A DNA stretch of 29,231 bases from JBMYTN01 sp049604415 (GCA_049604415.1 JBMYTN010000051.1:1-29231); one strand, 5' to 3'. Shown: positions 1 through 8,345, counted from the first letter of the stretch. Notes: a model not told the origin generated them from the letters alone. Numbers and translations: made by a program.

Positions 1-5
1 GCCCG

Positions 6-23
6 GGGCTGCAGTCGCAGCCC
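6..23. repeat. Inverted repeat at left edge
   Basis: A perfect 7-bp stem (GGGCTGC / GCAGCCC) encloses a 4-base loop. No T-run follows on either strand. It could be the end of a terminator of a gene left of the window, or it could be chance in GC-rich DNA. Confidence 0.3.
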
Positions 24-107
24 TTGGGGACTCTTCTCACCCTTGTGACTGCTATTGGCACACGACTTCAGGGGTGGCGCAACGCCCCCCTGCCGGAGGC
101 ATAAAGG

Positions 108-124
108 CTCCAGGCCCCGCCTGG
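108..124 (-). terminator. Possible weak terminator hairpin after cheZ
   Basis: Read on the minus strand, CCAGGC-GGG-GCCTGG begins directly after the cheZ stop codon and is followed by AGCCTTTAT rather than a proper U-run. The position fits a terminator, but the missing T-tract makes this weak. Confidence 0.25.
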
Positions 125-910
125 TTAGTCGAAGAGGCGGTCGATTTCGTCCTGGGAGATGCCTTTTTCCTGATCCTGCGGACCGTTGAGCAGGCGGTTT
201 TCTTCGTCTGCGGTAGCGGTTACGGCCTCTTCCAGGGTCGGCAGGTCTTGGAAGGTGTCGCGGCCCCAGATTTCCATCATCCGGTCGACGCGCTCTTCGA
301 CATATTTCAGGGTATTCACCACCTTGGTGATCCGCTGACCGGTCAGATCCTGGAAGTTACAGCTTTCGAAAATCGCCAGGGTGTTTTCCTGGATTTCGTC
401 GGCGAGCTGGCGGACGAAACCGTCTGGCTCATGGGCCTGGATTTGTTCGGTCAGGCCACCGATTTTTTCCACCGCCCCCAAAATGCTATCGGTTGCGTCT
501 TCGGTGGCGGCGACGACGGCGTCCAGCTCTGAGGCCACGGTGGTCAGGCGGTCGCCCTGATCGTTTTGGTGGATCAGCAGGGCGATCTCTTTTTTGGTGG
601 TTTCGATGCTGTGGGCCAGGGCGTTCAGCTCGATCTTCAGCATCCGGACTTCGGTCGCCTTGCGATCAAGCTCTTCCTGTTCCTCGTCGGTGGGGCCTTC
701 CTCCACCACAGGGGCAGCGACGGTGCCCCCGGTGGTCAAGGCCTCGACCTGGGCCGTCAGCATGGCCAGGGTTTCTTTCAGATCGGCGATTTCGGCGAGG
801 ACTTCGCCATTGCCCGCGCCGGAGCTGGACCCGGAGCCAGCGGCCTCGCCTTGGGCCTTGCGCAATTGCCGTTCAGCGGTGAAGGGACGGTATCCCGAAC
901 TTGGACGCAT
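125..910 (-). CDS. cheZ: Chemotaxis protein CheZ (CheY-P phosphatase)
   Basis: CheZ dephosphorylates CheY-P and so ends the signal to the flagellar motor; it acts in the cytoplasm. The predicted protein has 261 residues. The first part is charged and low in complexity, then long helices follow. The family core near residues 175-215 contains FQDLTGQRI, where D188 and Q192 match the E. coli catalytic Asp and Gln in DLTGQ. The last residues, SQDEIDRLFD, form the CheY-binding tail and resemble the N-terminal CheY-P-binding peptide of FliM. I chose the ATG at 910 because AAAGGGA precedes it; an in-frame start at 976 would add 22 residues without a clear ribosome site. No other che or flagellar gene is adjacent. 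It diverges from the PAS kinase. Confidence 0.9.
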   Translation of the reverse strand: MRPSSGYRPFTAERQLRKAQGEAAGSGSSSGAGNGEVLAEIADLKETLAMLTAQVEALTTGGTVAAPVVEEGPTDEEQEELDRKATEVRMLKIELNALAHSIETTKKEIALLIHQNDQGDRLTTVASELDAVVAATEDATDSILGAVEKIGGLTEQIQAHEPDGFVRQLADEIQENTLAIFESCNFQDLTGQRITKVVNTLKYVEERVDRMMEIWGRDTFQDLPTLEEAVTATADEENRLLNGPQDQEKGISQDEIDRLFD

Positions 911-1226
911 TGCTTTATCCCTTTTTGTCCTGACCGCAGCCGGTCTTTGCCAGTCAGGAGGCTTGGACCGCATCACCTTTTCGCCGGGTTCTTGTCATCC
1001 GGCATGGCGGCGGATACGGTTCCCAGTGACGATCCTAACCGATTTCCTCGGGTTCTTCTGCCCCTTACGGATGTATCAGCAAAAACACTGCTTTTGGAAC
1101 CGGAATCTCACAGATTTTGCCCAGACACCCTGAAAAGGACAACGCCGGAAGGATGGATTGTGTCATTGTGAGATAACCGCATAGGATACGGAAGCATACA
1201 GACCTTTGTGGTGATGTGGGACCACG
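911..1226. other. Divergent intergenic region, cheZ / PAS kinase
   Basis: This 316-base stretch separates two divergent genes and should hold both promoters. I see no RNA gene or convincing ORF. A poor sigma-70-like pair TTGTGT / TAGGAT with an 18-base spacer (1158-1187, plus) lies about 40 bases before the kinase start. No sigma-28 flagellar consensus was seen before cheZ. Confidence 0.5.
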
Positions 1227-3554
1227 ATGTTGAATAAGACCAATCAAAGCCCGGCGGTTCAAGCCGGACTCCATGGGGAGATTGTGATGGCGATGGCCGA
1301 ACCGGCCGCGCTGTTCGATTCCCATGAGCGTTTGGTCCTGCTCAACCCTGCCCTCCAGGCGGTTCTGGATCAGACTGGTCTCGTCCACCACGCGCAATCC
1401 CTGTCCCTTACCTTCGAAAGCGTTGGGCTAGCGCTGCATGGCGCGGAAATTCTGGCGCGTCGGCGAACGCGTCTGGCCGACCAGGACAACAAGGGGACCC
1501 AGACGTCTAGCCTTGCCCCCTTCACACCCGATGGCGCGGCCTCTTCTCGTCCCATTGCCTGGCAGGACAAATCCGGACAGACCCACCTGTTTGATGACCG
1601 GCGACTGTCGGATGGCAGCCTGCTCTGCATCCTGCGCCACCAGCAGTCGGGAGAAGATCTGATCATTCCCTCTTTGGACTCGGTCAATGAGGGCATTTTG
1701 CTGTTCGATGTGGATGACCGCTTGATTGTGGGCAATCGAGTCGCTGCGACCCTGCTGCCGGGCACGGCGGAGGCCATTCGCCCCGGATTGGGGTTCATGG
1801 ACATTATCTCCGCAGCCCTGGATGCGGGCGCGATCCCGATTTCAGTGGAAAACCGAGATGCCTGGCTGCGGATGGCCAAGCAGCGCCATGAGCGTTCGCG
1901 CAGTGTGTGGGAATTTGAGAACAACAAGCGGATTTGGGTTCAGGTCACGGAAAGCCTGACCCGGTCGGGCAATCGGATTTGCGTCCTAACCGACACCACT
2001 GCGAGCCGCCGCGCCGCCGAAATGCTGCGGCAGCGGGAACAATGGCTCAACACCATTATGAACACGGTGATTGATGCCATCATCGTTATGGACAGCACTG
2101 GCAAAATCCAGTCCGCCAATCGTGCGACAGAGAAGGTTTTCGGCTGGTCGCCAGGCAATCTGCTGGGCAAGCATATTGGCATGCTGATGCCCAAGGATAT
2201 TGCCGACCAGCATGATGGCTATGTGAAAAACTATGAGGGCGGTGGGGAGTCGAAGATCATCGGCATTGGCCGTCGGGTGACGGCCATGCGCCGAGACGGC
2301 AGGACCTTCCCAATTGATCTGTCGGTTTCCGAATTCAGCATGGGCGCGGAGCGGGCTTATACCGGGGTGATCCGGGATATCACCGATCAGGTCCGCTCCG
2401 AACAGGCGATCATCGATAGCGAAGAACGCTATGCCTTGGCGCTGCAAGCTACCCATGAGGCGATCATCGACTGGGATGTGGATACCGACATCATCACCTA
2501 TTCGGATCGCATCACTGAAATCACCGGCCTGGACCCAGATTTAATCCGCACGCCTGCATCGTGGCAGGATGTCGTTGATGAGCAAGACCGCAACCGGTTC
2601 CGCACAGCCATCCTGGCGCTGCTGAAAAACGAGACCGAGGAGTTGGATCTGGAATACCGGATCCGGTCCGGGTTTGCGGAGGGCCGGGTTCTTTGGGTGC
2701 GCCACCGGGCGATGGCCCTGCGCCGTCCCTCGGGCTGGGTTTATCGCCTGGCCGGATCGGTCCAGGACATCTCGCCCTTGGTGGAAACCTTGGATGCGCT
2801 CAAAGTGGCCAAGGATCAGGCCGATTGGGCCAATCGGGCCAAAACCCAATTCCTGGCCAATATGAGCCATGAGCTGCGCACACCGCTCAATGCGATCATT
2901 GGCTATTCGGAGATCATTGAAAAAGAGATGTTCGGCCCGTTGGGGGCACCGCAATATCTCGACTATGCCAAAACCGTGGTTGAGTCCGGCCAGCATTTGC
3001 TCGGCATGATCAACGACATTCTCGACCTGTCGCGGATTGAAACCGGCATCATCACTCTGGTCCCGGAACCCATCGCCTTCAGCGGTGTTATCGATGCGGT
3101 GATCCGTAGCGCCACCCCCCGGGCAGACAAGCGCGGAGTGGGCTTGGTCAAAGTCATCTCCCCCAGCCTGCCGGTGATCATGGGCGAAGAACGGCGGCTA
3201 AAACAGATCCTGATCAATCTTTTGGACAATGCGATCAAGTTTTCGGTGGAGGCCCAGACCGTCACCTTACGCTGCTACAGCAATGTTCAGGCGGGCCAAT
3301 TGGTTTGCGAAGTGGAAGATCAGGGTATTGGAATGAACCAGGAAAAGGTCGCAATGCTGCTGGAGCCCTTCGCCCAGGCTGACAGCCGGCTGGAACGGCG
3401 CTTTGACGGGGCCGGGTTGGGCCTGCCTTTGGCCAAGGCCTTTATTGACCTCCACCATGGCAGCCTAGACATCCACACCGCCCCGGATCAGGGCACCTTG
3501 GTCCGGGTCACATTGCCCGTGCAGGGCCAAACCATAGATCCAGCCCCTGCTTAA
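1227..3554 (+). CDS. Soluble multi-PAS sensor histidine kinase
   Basis: A sensor kinase of 775 residues with no membrane segment, so it should sense cytoplasmic signals. In order: a divergent PAS-like region (about 20-140), a second (about 150-258), a clear PAS/PAC unit (about 275-388, with VFGWSP and VIRDITD), another PAS_3-like unit (about 398-515), and HisKA with the phospho-acceptor H548 in MSHELRTPLNAIIGYSE. A HATPase_c domain follows, with N box DNAIKFS, G1 box DQGIGM and G2 box GAGLGLPLAKAF. There is no receiver domain and no neighbouring response regulator, so it is an orphan kinase. The start is preceded by a modest TGGGA site. Its stop lies 2 bases from the convergent pirin stop. 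The ligand is unknown. Confidence 0.92.
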   Translation: MLNKTNQSPAVQAGLHGEIVMAMAEPAALFDSHERLVLLNPALQAVLDQTGLVHHAQSLSLTFESVGLALHGAEILARRRTRLADQDNKGTQTSSLAPFTPDGAASSRPIAWQDKSGQTHLFDDRRLSDGSLLCILRHQQSGEDLIIPSLDSVNEGILLFDVDDRLIVGNRVAATLLPGTAEAIRPGLGFMDIISAALDAGAIPISVENRDAWLRMAKQRHERSRSVWEFENNKRIWVQVTESLTRSGNRICVLTDTTASRRAAEMLRQREQWLNTIMNTVIDAIIVMDSTGKIQSANRATEKVFGWSPGNLLGKHIGMLMPKDIADQHDGYVKNYEGGGESKIIGIGRRVTAMRRDGRTFPIDLSVSEFSMGAERAYTGVIRDITDQVRSEQAIIDSEERYALALQATHEAIIDWDVDTDIITYSDRITEITGLDPDLIRTPASWQDVVDEQDRNRFRTAILALLKNETEELDLEYRIRSGFAEGRVLWVRHRAMALRRPSGWVYRLAGSVQDISPLVETLDALKVAKDQADWANRAKTQFLANMSHELRTPLNAIIGYSEIIEKEMFGPLGAPQYLDYAKTVVESGQHLLGMINDILDLSRIETGIITLVPEPIAFSGVIDAVIRSATPRADKRGVGLVKVISPSLPVIMGEERRLKQILINLLDNAIKFSVEAQTVTLRCYSNVQAGQLVCEVEDQGIGMNQEKVAMLLEPFAQADSRLERRFDGAGLGLPLAKAFIDLHHGSLDIHTAPDQGTLVRVTLPVQGQTIDPAPA

Positions 3555-3556
3555 CC

Positions 3557-4255
3557 TCAGGCGACGTCGGCAAAGACGATTTCCGCCCCATCGGGACCGG
3601 CGGTGACCGTCAGGGTCTCCTCATCCCGGATTAAAACCCCATCCCGGGCCATAGCGTCCTCGCCATTGGTGCTGACCATGCCATGATCGGCGACCAAGTA
3701 GGCCATGCGGTCCTGGATCGGATAGGACACGGAGGCCCCCGGGCTCAGCACTGCGCCGAGAAGGGCGGCATCCTGGTGGATCCGGGGGGCGCTGTCATGG
3801 CCTGGAATGGTGCGGCCAGAGGCCAAGACCACAAGGCGGTCCTCAACCTGGGGAAAGGCCTGTTGGGTCCAGCCGGGCTTCAGGCCCGGTTGTGCGGTTT
3901 CGATCCAGATTTGGAACAGGATGGTTTCCTCGGCCTCCAAGTTATATTCCGCGTGGACAATGCCGCTGCCCGCCCACATGACCTGAACATCTCCGGCTCC
4001 GGTGCGACCGCGATTGCCCATGCTGTCCTGGTGGGTGATCGCGCCTTTGCGGATATAGGTGATAATTTCCATGTCTTGGTGGGGATGGGGATCAAAGCCA
4101 GTGCCCGGATTGATCACATCATCATTCCAAACCCGGAGGCTGCCGACCCCCATCCGGTTCGGGTCGTAATACTGGCCAAAGCTGAAATGATGGCGGGCAT
4201 GGAGCCACTCATTGCGGAACTGGCCCAGGCTGGCGAAGGATCGACGCTCAATCAT
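3557..4255 (-). CDS. Pirin family protein (quercetinase-like bicupin)
   Basis: A pirin/YhhW-type bicupin of 232 residues. Family members bind a metal, and some oxidise quercetin; the physiological substrate here is unknown. The pirin signature is plain: PHPHQDMEIITY, with H57 and H59, then H101 and E103 in VHAEYNLE, matching the four family metal ligands. The ATG at 4255 overlaps the stop of the upstream hydroquinone reductase as ATGA, so translation is probably coupled. A longer frame reading back to 4465 lies within the reductase gene and is not supported. The partner gene suggests a role in handling aromatic or quinone compounds, which is inference from context. Confidence 0.93.
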   Translation of the reverse strand: MIERRSFASLGQFRNEWLHARHHFSFGQYYDPNRMGVGSLRVWNDDVINPGTGFDPHPHQDMEIITYIRKGAITHQDSMGNRGRTGAGDVQVMWAGSGIVHAEYNLEAEETILFQIWIETAQPGLKPGWTQQAFPQVEDRLVVLASGRTIPGHDSAPRIHQDAALLGAVLSPGASVSYPIQDRMAYLVADHGMVSTNGEDAMARDGVLIRDEETLTVTAGPDGAEIVFADVA

Positions 4256-5214
4256 GACGGCAGGCCTCCTCGGCCATGGGGGGCGCTGTAATCCAGATCC
4301 GGTCCGATGGGGACGATGCCGGTCGGATTGATGGTGCGATGGCTGGCGTAATAGTGGTCTTTGATGTGATCCATATGCACGGTCGCGGCAATGCCGGGCT
4401 GGCCATAGAGATCGCGCAGATAACCCCAGAGATTGGGGTAATCCACGATCCGGCGCAGGCCGCATTTGAAATGCCCGACATAGACCGGATCAAAGCGGAT
4501 CAAGGTCGGGAACAGACGCCAATCGGCTTCAGTGGGCTGATCGCCGAGCAAATAGCGGCTCTGGCTCAGGCGATCCTCCAGGCGGTCGAGCATGGCAAAC
4601 AAGGCCGTGACCGCCTCCTGATAGGCGGCTTGGGTGGTGGCGAACCCGGCTTTGTAGACGCCATTGTTGATGGCGTCATAGATCTCGGCATTCAGCGCAT
4701 CGATCTGATCTCGCAAAGCGACCGGGCGCAGGGTGTCCGGCACCAGGGGATCCTTGGCCACGGCCCCAAAGGCCTCGTCAAATAGCCGGATGATCTCAGC
4801 ACTTTCATTGTTGACGATGGTGTTGCTGTGCTTGTCCCACAGCACCGGCACGGTCACCCGGCCGGAGTAATCCGCCTGGGCCCGGGTATAGACCTGGTGC
4901 AGGCGGGTGGCCCCGAATAGGGGATCGGCACCGGGCGAGAGGGTCCAGCCCTCCTCCAGCATCAGCGGATCGACCACGGAGACGGAGATCGCGTGCTCCA
5001 GCCCTTTGAGCGCCCGATAGATCAGGGTTCGATGCGCCCAGGGGCAGGCATAGGAGACATAGAGGTGATAGCGCCCCTCCTCCGGCGCGAAGGGGGAGGA
5101 TCCATCAGCCGCGATGCTGTGACGGAATTGACTTTGCGCGCGCTGGAATTTTCCACCGCTGGATTTGGTGTCGTACCATTTGTCGACCCAAAGCCCATCG
5201 ACCAGCAATCCCAT
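4252..5214 (-). CDS. Glutathionyl-hydroquinone reductase (YqjG/PcpF-type GST)
   Basis: A GST-superfamily enzyme of the Xi/omega-like class, which removes glutathione from glutathionyl-hydroquinones using the active-site cysteine. The thioredoxin-like part has YACPWAHRT with Cys57; the helical domain ends with the family-typical region around HYYASHRTINPTGIVP. At 320 residues it has the usual family size. The ATG at 5214 has GGGAGG five bases upstream; the preceding GTG at 5217 is a less likely start. It overlaps the downstream pirin start by 4 bases, and wrbA lies 174 bases upstream on the same strand. The trio points to quinone detoxification. Confidence 0.93.
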   Translation of the reverse strand: MGLLVDGLWVDKWYDTKSSGGKFQRAQSQFRHSIAADGSSPFAPEEGRYHLYVSYACPWAHRTLIYRALKGLEHAISVSVVDPLMLEEGWTLSPGADPLFGATRLHQVYTRAQADYSGRVTVPVLWDKHSNTIVNNESAEIIRLFDEAFGAVAKDPLVPDTLRPVALRDQIDALNAEIYDAINNGVYKAGFATTQAAYQEAVTALFAMLDRLEDRLSQSRYLLGDQPTEADWRLFPTLIRFDPVYVGHFKCGLRRIVDYPNLWGYLRDLYGQPGIAATVHMDHIKDHYYASHRTINPTGIVPIGPDLDYSAPHGRGGLPS

Positions 5215-5303
5215 CACATCCTCCCGTTCTTTTCCGCGCTTTCACAGGCCTTGATCTTGGTCGACGGTATACGCACCCCCGACCGAGCGACATCATGACC
5301 TAA

Positions 5304-5370
5304 GGCTCGCGACCGCGAGCCCGGCGCCCCATGGCCCGCCCCGTCGGAGACAGGAGCGAAGCGACCTGTC
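5304..5370. repeat. Two palindromes between wrbA and the GST gene
   Basis: There are two hairpins in a GC-rich stretch. GGCTCGC-gacc-GCGAGCC (5304-5321) is perfect. GACAGG-N10-CCTGTC (5349-5370) follows 27 bases later. No T-run follows on the minus strand. They could be a transcript stabiliser or attenuator between wrbA and the reductase, or a dispersed intergenic repeat. Confidence 0.45.
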
Positions 5371-5388
5371 GTGAGACATAAAGACAAA

Positions 5389-5985
5389 TTAACTCTTTAG
5401 CTTTGCGGCGATTTCGGCGAAGTGCTTGCCCTGGAAGCGGGCAATGGCCAGCTCGGTGTCCGACACCGCCCGGGATCCATCTGGTCCCGCCAGGGCACCG
5501 GCGCCATAGGGCGAGCCACCCCGCGCGGCAGAAATGTCGGTCAATTCCTGGGCCGCATAGGGCACGCCGACAAAGATCATGCCGTGATGCAGGAAGGAGG
5601 GGATGTTGCCCAAAATGGTGCTCTCATTGCCTGCCCCGGTCCCGGTGCCGGTGAACATGCCCGCAGGCTTGCCGATCAGCTTGCCTTCCATCCACAGTTT
5701 GCCGGTTTGGTCCCAGAAATTGCGGATTTGACCAGCGGTTTGGCCAAAACGGGTCGGGCTGCCGAGCAAAATGCCGTCATAGTCAACCAGCTCGCCGGGC
5801 TCGGCGATGGGGGTTTCGGTGTCCGGGGTTGCGCCCATGGCTTGCAAGGCTTCTGCGGGAATATGCTCGGGCACCCGCTTGATGACGGCTTCGGCCCCGG
5901 CGGCGCGCACGCCCTCGGCTTCGGCTTGGGCCAAGGTCGCGATATGGCCATACATGGAATAATAGAGCACCAGGATCTTGGTCAT
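5389..5985 (-). CDS. wrbA: NAD(P)H:quinone oxidoreductase WrbA
   Basis: A flavodoxin-like FMN enzyme that reduces quinones by two electrons, avoiding semiquinones. It has 198 residues, the same length as E. coli WrbA. The FMN-phosphate loop is in LYYSMYGHIATLA near the N-terminus. The family block SPTRFGQTAGQIRNFWDQ follows mid-protein, then FTGTGTGAGNE and LHHGMIFVGVPY. The ATG at 5985 has a GGGAA upstream. It is the first gene of a minus-strand quinone set with the hydroquinone reductase and pirin. Two neighbouring palindromes at 6106-6137 may be operators. Confidence 0.96.
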   Translation of the reverse strand: MTKILVLYYSMYGHIATLAQAEAEGVRAAGAEAVIKRVPEHIPAEALQAMGATPDTETPIAEPGELVDYDGILLGSPTRFGQTAGQIRNFWDQTGKLWMEGKLIGKPAGMFTGTGTGAGNESTILGNIPSFLHHGMIFVGVPYAAQELTDISAARGGSPYGAGALAGPDGSRAVSDTELAIARFQGKHFAEIAAKLKS

Positions 5986-6105
5986 GTCTGTTCCCTTCCG
6001 ATCTTAAACAGGATGGACACCGGTCCAGGATCGGGGGAACCGATCTGAGCGGCTGTTGAGACCGGCTTGCGGCCTCGGGAACAGATTTAAGGAGAATCCC
6101 TTCTT

Positions 6106-6137
6106 CGACAATGTCGCTAGGGTTCAACACATTGTTG
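6106..6137. promoter_or_regulatory. Paired palindromes upstream of wrbA (possible operators)
   Basis: CGACA-a-TGTCG (6106-6116) and CAACA-cat-TGTTG (6125-6137) share CRACA/TGTYG half-sites. Their centres are 20 bases apart, about two helical turns. They lie between the CoA-transferase stop and wrbA, 121-152 bases before the wrbA start. This arrangement suits two dimers of a regulator binding one DNA face. No regulator is identified. Confidence 0.35.
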
Positions 6138-6177
6138 CTGAAATAGAGACAATAATGACGGACGGGAGCCGCTTGGG

Positions 6178-7380
6178 TCAGGAGGCACTGACACAGGACA
6201 GCGCCGCGATCTCCTCGTCCGAATAGCCCAATTCGCGCAGGATCGCGTCGCTGTCGGCCCCCAATTCTGGGGGCGGGGTGTCCACTTTTGGCGCCTCGCC
6301 ATTGATCTTGATCCCGGTGCGGACCACGGCAATATCCCGCTCCACGCCGGGCACGGCCTCGAAATGGCCAATCATGCCCCGGTCGCGGATCTGCGGATGG
6401 GACAGGGCTTCGGGCACGGACAACACCTCGCCCGCCGGAACCCCTTCGTCATTGAGCGCGGCGGCCCATTGCCGGGCCGAGCGACCGGCCAGGGCGTCTT
6501 CCAAAATCTTGGACAGGGCGGTGCGGTTTTCCAGCCGGGCTTGCCGTCCGGCAAAGCGGGGATCGCGGATCAAGTCTTGGCGGTCGACCACCTTACACAC
6601 AGCCTCGAACTGGGCTTGTTTGTTGGCGGCAATGTTGAGCAAACCATCGCCGGTGCGGAAGGTGCCCGACGGGCTGGCGGTCATATTGTTGTTGCCCATG
6701 GGGGCAGGCTCAACCCCGGCAACCAGATGGTTGGAGACCACCCAGCCCATGGTCGCCATGACTGATTCCAGCATGGAGATATCTAGCAAGGCCGCTTGGC
6801 CCGGACGCCGCCCGAACAATTGCGCAACCACAGCCAAAGCAGCGGTCAGGCCGCCAATGGTGTCGGCCACCGGGAAGCCAACCCGATAGGGCGCGGTGTC
6901 GGGTGCTCCGGTGATGCTCATCACCCCGGACATGCCCTGGATGATCTGGTCATAGGCGGGCAAATCGCGCAGCGGGCCGTCTTGGCCAAAGCCGCTGATG
7001 GCGCAATAGACCAGATCAGGGTTTTCCTGTTTCAAGCGCTCAAAACCGACGCCCAGGCGCTCCATGACCCCGGGGCGGAAATTTTCCACCAGGGCATCGG
7101 CGCTGCGGACCAGGCGACAGAGCACCTCCTGGCCTTGCGGGTCTTTCAGGTTCAGGGTCAGGGAGCGCTTCCCGGCATTTTGCGCCAGAAACGACACCCC
7201 CATATGGCGGCTGTTCAGATCCGGATCTGCGCCCAGTTGCCGGGCCAGATCGCCGCTGCCGGGCAGTTCGACCTTGATTACCTCGGCCCCCAAATGGGCC
7301 AGCAAATGGCAGCAGAACGGGCCTGCCAGCACATTGGTCAAATCCAGAACGCGCACGCCAGACAAAGGTCGGGGGCCCAT
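6178..7380 (-). CDS. Family III CoA-transferase (CaiB/BaiF type)
   Basis: Moves CoA between acyl-CoA and a free carboxylic acid in the cytoplasm. It has 400 residues, the usual length for the family. The N-terminal VLDLTNVLAGPFCCHLLAHLG and GAEVIKVE are classic. ENFRPGVMERLG and YCAISGFGQDGP follow. The catalytic Asp, equivalent to Asp169 of formyl-CoA transferase, is D173 in VADTIGG. The substrate cannot be told from sequence. Its start has AAGGA upstream, and it diverges from an IclR regulator, which probably controls it. Confidence 0.93.
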   Translation of the reverse strand: MGPRPLSGVRVLDLTNVLAGPFCCHLLAHLGAEVIKVELPGSGDLARQLGADPDLNSRHMGVSFLAQNAGKRSLTLNLKDPQGQEVLCRLVRSADALVENFRPGVMERLGVGFERLKQENPDLVYCAISGFGQDGPLRDLPAYDQIIQGMSGVMSITGAPDTAPYRVGFPVADTIGGLTAALAVVAQLFGRRPGQAALLDISMLESVMATMGWVVSNHLVAGVEPAPMGNNNMTASPSGTFRTGDGLLNIAANKQAQFEAVCKVVDRQDLIRDPRFAGRQARLENRTALSKILEDALAGRSARQWAAALNDEGVPAGEVLSVPEALSHPQIRDRGMIGHFEAVPGVERDIAVVRTGIKINGEAPKVDTPPPELGADSDAILRELGYSDEEIAALSCVSAS

Positions 7381-7539
7381 TTGTCTTATCTTCCTTTATT
7401 CACAACTTTGGCAGAGATCTGGCACCGGGTCCGGCTCGGAGGGCCGGTTTTGCAGCGCCTCAGAGCACAGGGCGGCGGGTCCATCGTCGGGGATCACCGC
7501 CCATCGACAAGAGACCGAAGCGCATATTCTTCTCTGCGG

Positions 7540-7607
7540 AATGAGGTTTCATTATTATGCAGGGGCGGATGAAAAGCAATGGTGCACTTTGGTCTGAGAT
7601 TTGGTCT
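7540..7607. promoter_or_regulatory. Candidate IclR operator region
   Basis: Within the 260-base divergent region are AATGA-ggtt-TCATT (7540-7553) and a direct repeat of TTTGGTCT at 7588-7595 and 7600-7607, 12 bases apart. IclR-family regulators often bind palindromes near their own promoter. Which of these is a true site is inference. Confidence 0.3.
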
Positions 7608-7640
7608 AATTATCAAAGAGAGTGGGAGAGGAGACTGCGT

Positions 7641-8321
7641 GTGAGTGGCAAGAACCGTGTGGAGTCCGTCGAAAGGGCCCTAGCGATTCTGGGAGCATTT
7701 TTAGGAGATCAGGAGCGGCTGTCTTTAAAAGACCTGGCTGATCGCACCGGTCTTTATAAAAGCACCATTTTGCGTCTGACCAGCTCCTTGGAAGCCTATG
7801 ACTACCTGATCCGCGATGAGGAAGGCCGCTGGCGCTTGGGGCCCGTGCTGTGGCGCTTGGGCGCAGCCTATCGCAAAACCTTTGACCTGGGCGCAACCGT
7901 GTTGCCGACCCTGCGCATGGTGCGGGATCGGCTGGGGGAATCCGTGGCGTTTTACATTCGCGACGGCGACCGCCGGGTCTGCTTGCACCGGGTTGTCGGC
8001 TCCAAAGGTCTGGTGCATGAGGTCCAGGAGGGGGTGCCCCTGCCCTTGGACCGAGGGGCGGCAGGCCATGTGCTGATGGCCTGGGAGGATGAAACCGGCG
8101 AGCAGTACGAGCGGATCCGGCAGCAGGGCTTTTGTGTCTCCCTGGGTGAACGGGACCCGGATATTGCCGCAGTGGCCACGCCGGTGTTGTCCTCCACCGG
8201 CACCCTGAAGGGGGCGCTGTCCCTGTCCGGCTTGAAGGGCCGGTTCAATGACGGTTTCATCGCCGAGGTGGTTGCGGTCCTGAAGCCCCAGGCCCTGACC
8301 CTGGGCAAGAGCATGCCTTAG
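7641..8321 (+). CDS. IclR family transcriptional regulator
   Basis: A DNA-binding regulator of about 226 residues. The N-terminal winged helix-turn-helix (RVESVERALAILGAF, then LKDLADRTGLYKSTILRLTSSL) is followed by the IclR effector domain (from about residue 70, with RDRLGESVAFYI and DRGAAGHVLMAW). I chose the GTG at 7641 because GAGAGGAG sits 7 bases upstream and the HTH begins straight after. An in-frame ATG at 7557 would add 28 unusual residues. It diverges from the CoA-transferase, a common local target. The effector is probably a small organic acid or aromatic, by family habit only. The stop is 14 bases from the convergent cyclase stop. Confidence 0.92.
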   Translation: MSGKNRVESVERALAILGAFLGDQERLSLKDLADRTGLYKSTILRLTSSLEAYDYLIRDEEGRWRLGPVLWRLGAAYRKTFDLGATVLPTLRMVRDRLGESVAFYIRDGDRRVCLHRVVGSKGLVHEVQEGVPLPLDRGAAGHVLMAWEDETGEQYERIRQQGFCVSLGERDPDIAAVATPVLSSTGTLKGALSLSGLKGRFNDGFIAEVVAVLKPQALTLGKSMP

Positions 8322-8345
8322 GCCAGCACAGTCTTTTAGGCTGGC
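8322..8345. terminator. Hairpin spanning convergent IclR and cyclase stops
   Basis: GCCAGC-N12-GCTGGC, with the cyclase stop codon in the loop. It has no T-run, so termination activity is doubtful. It is the only secondary structure in the 14-base gap. Confidence 0.25.

Noticed and set aside
4256..4465. N-terminal extension of the pirin frame
   Set aside because: Lies inside the hydroquinone reductase gene; the pirin family starts at MIERRS, at the ATGA overlap.
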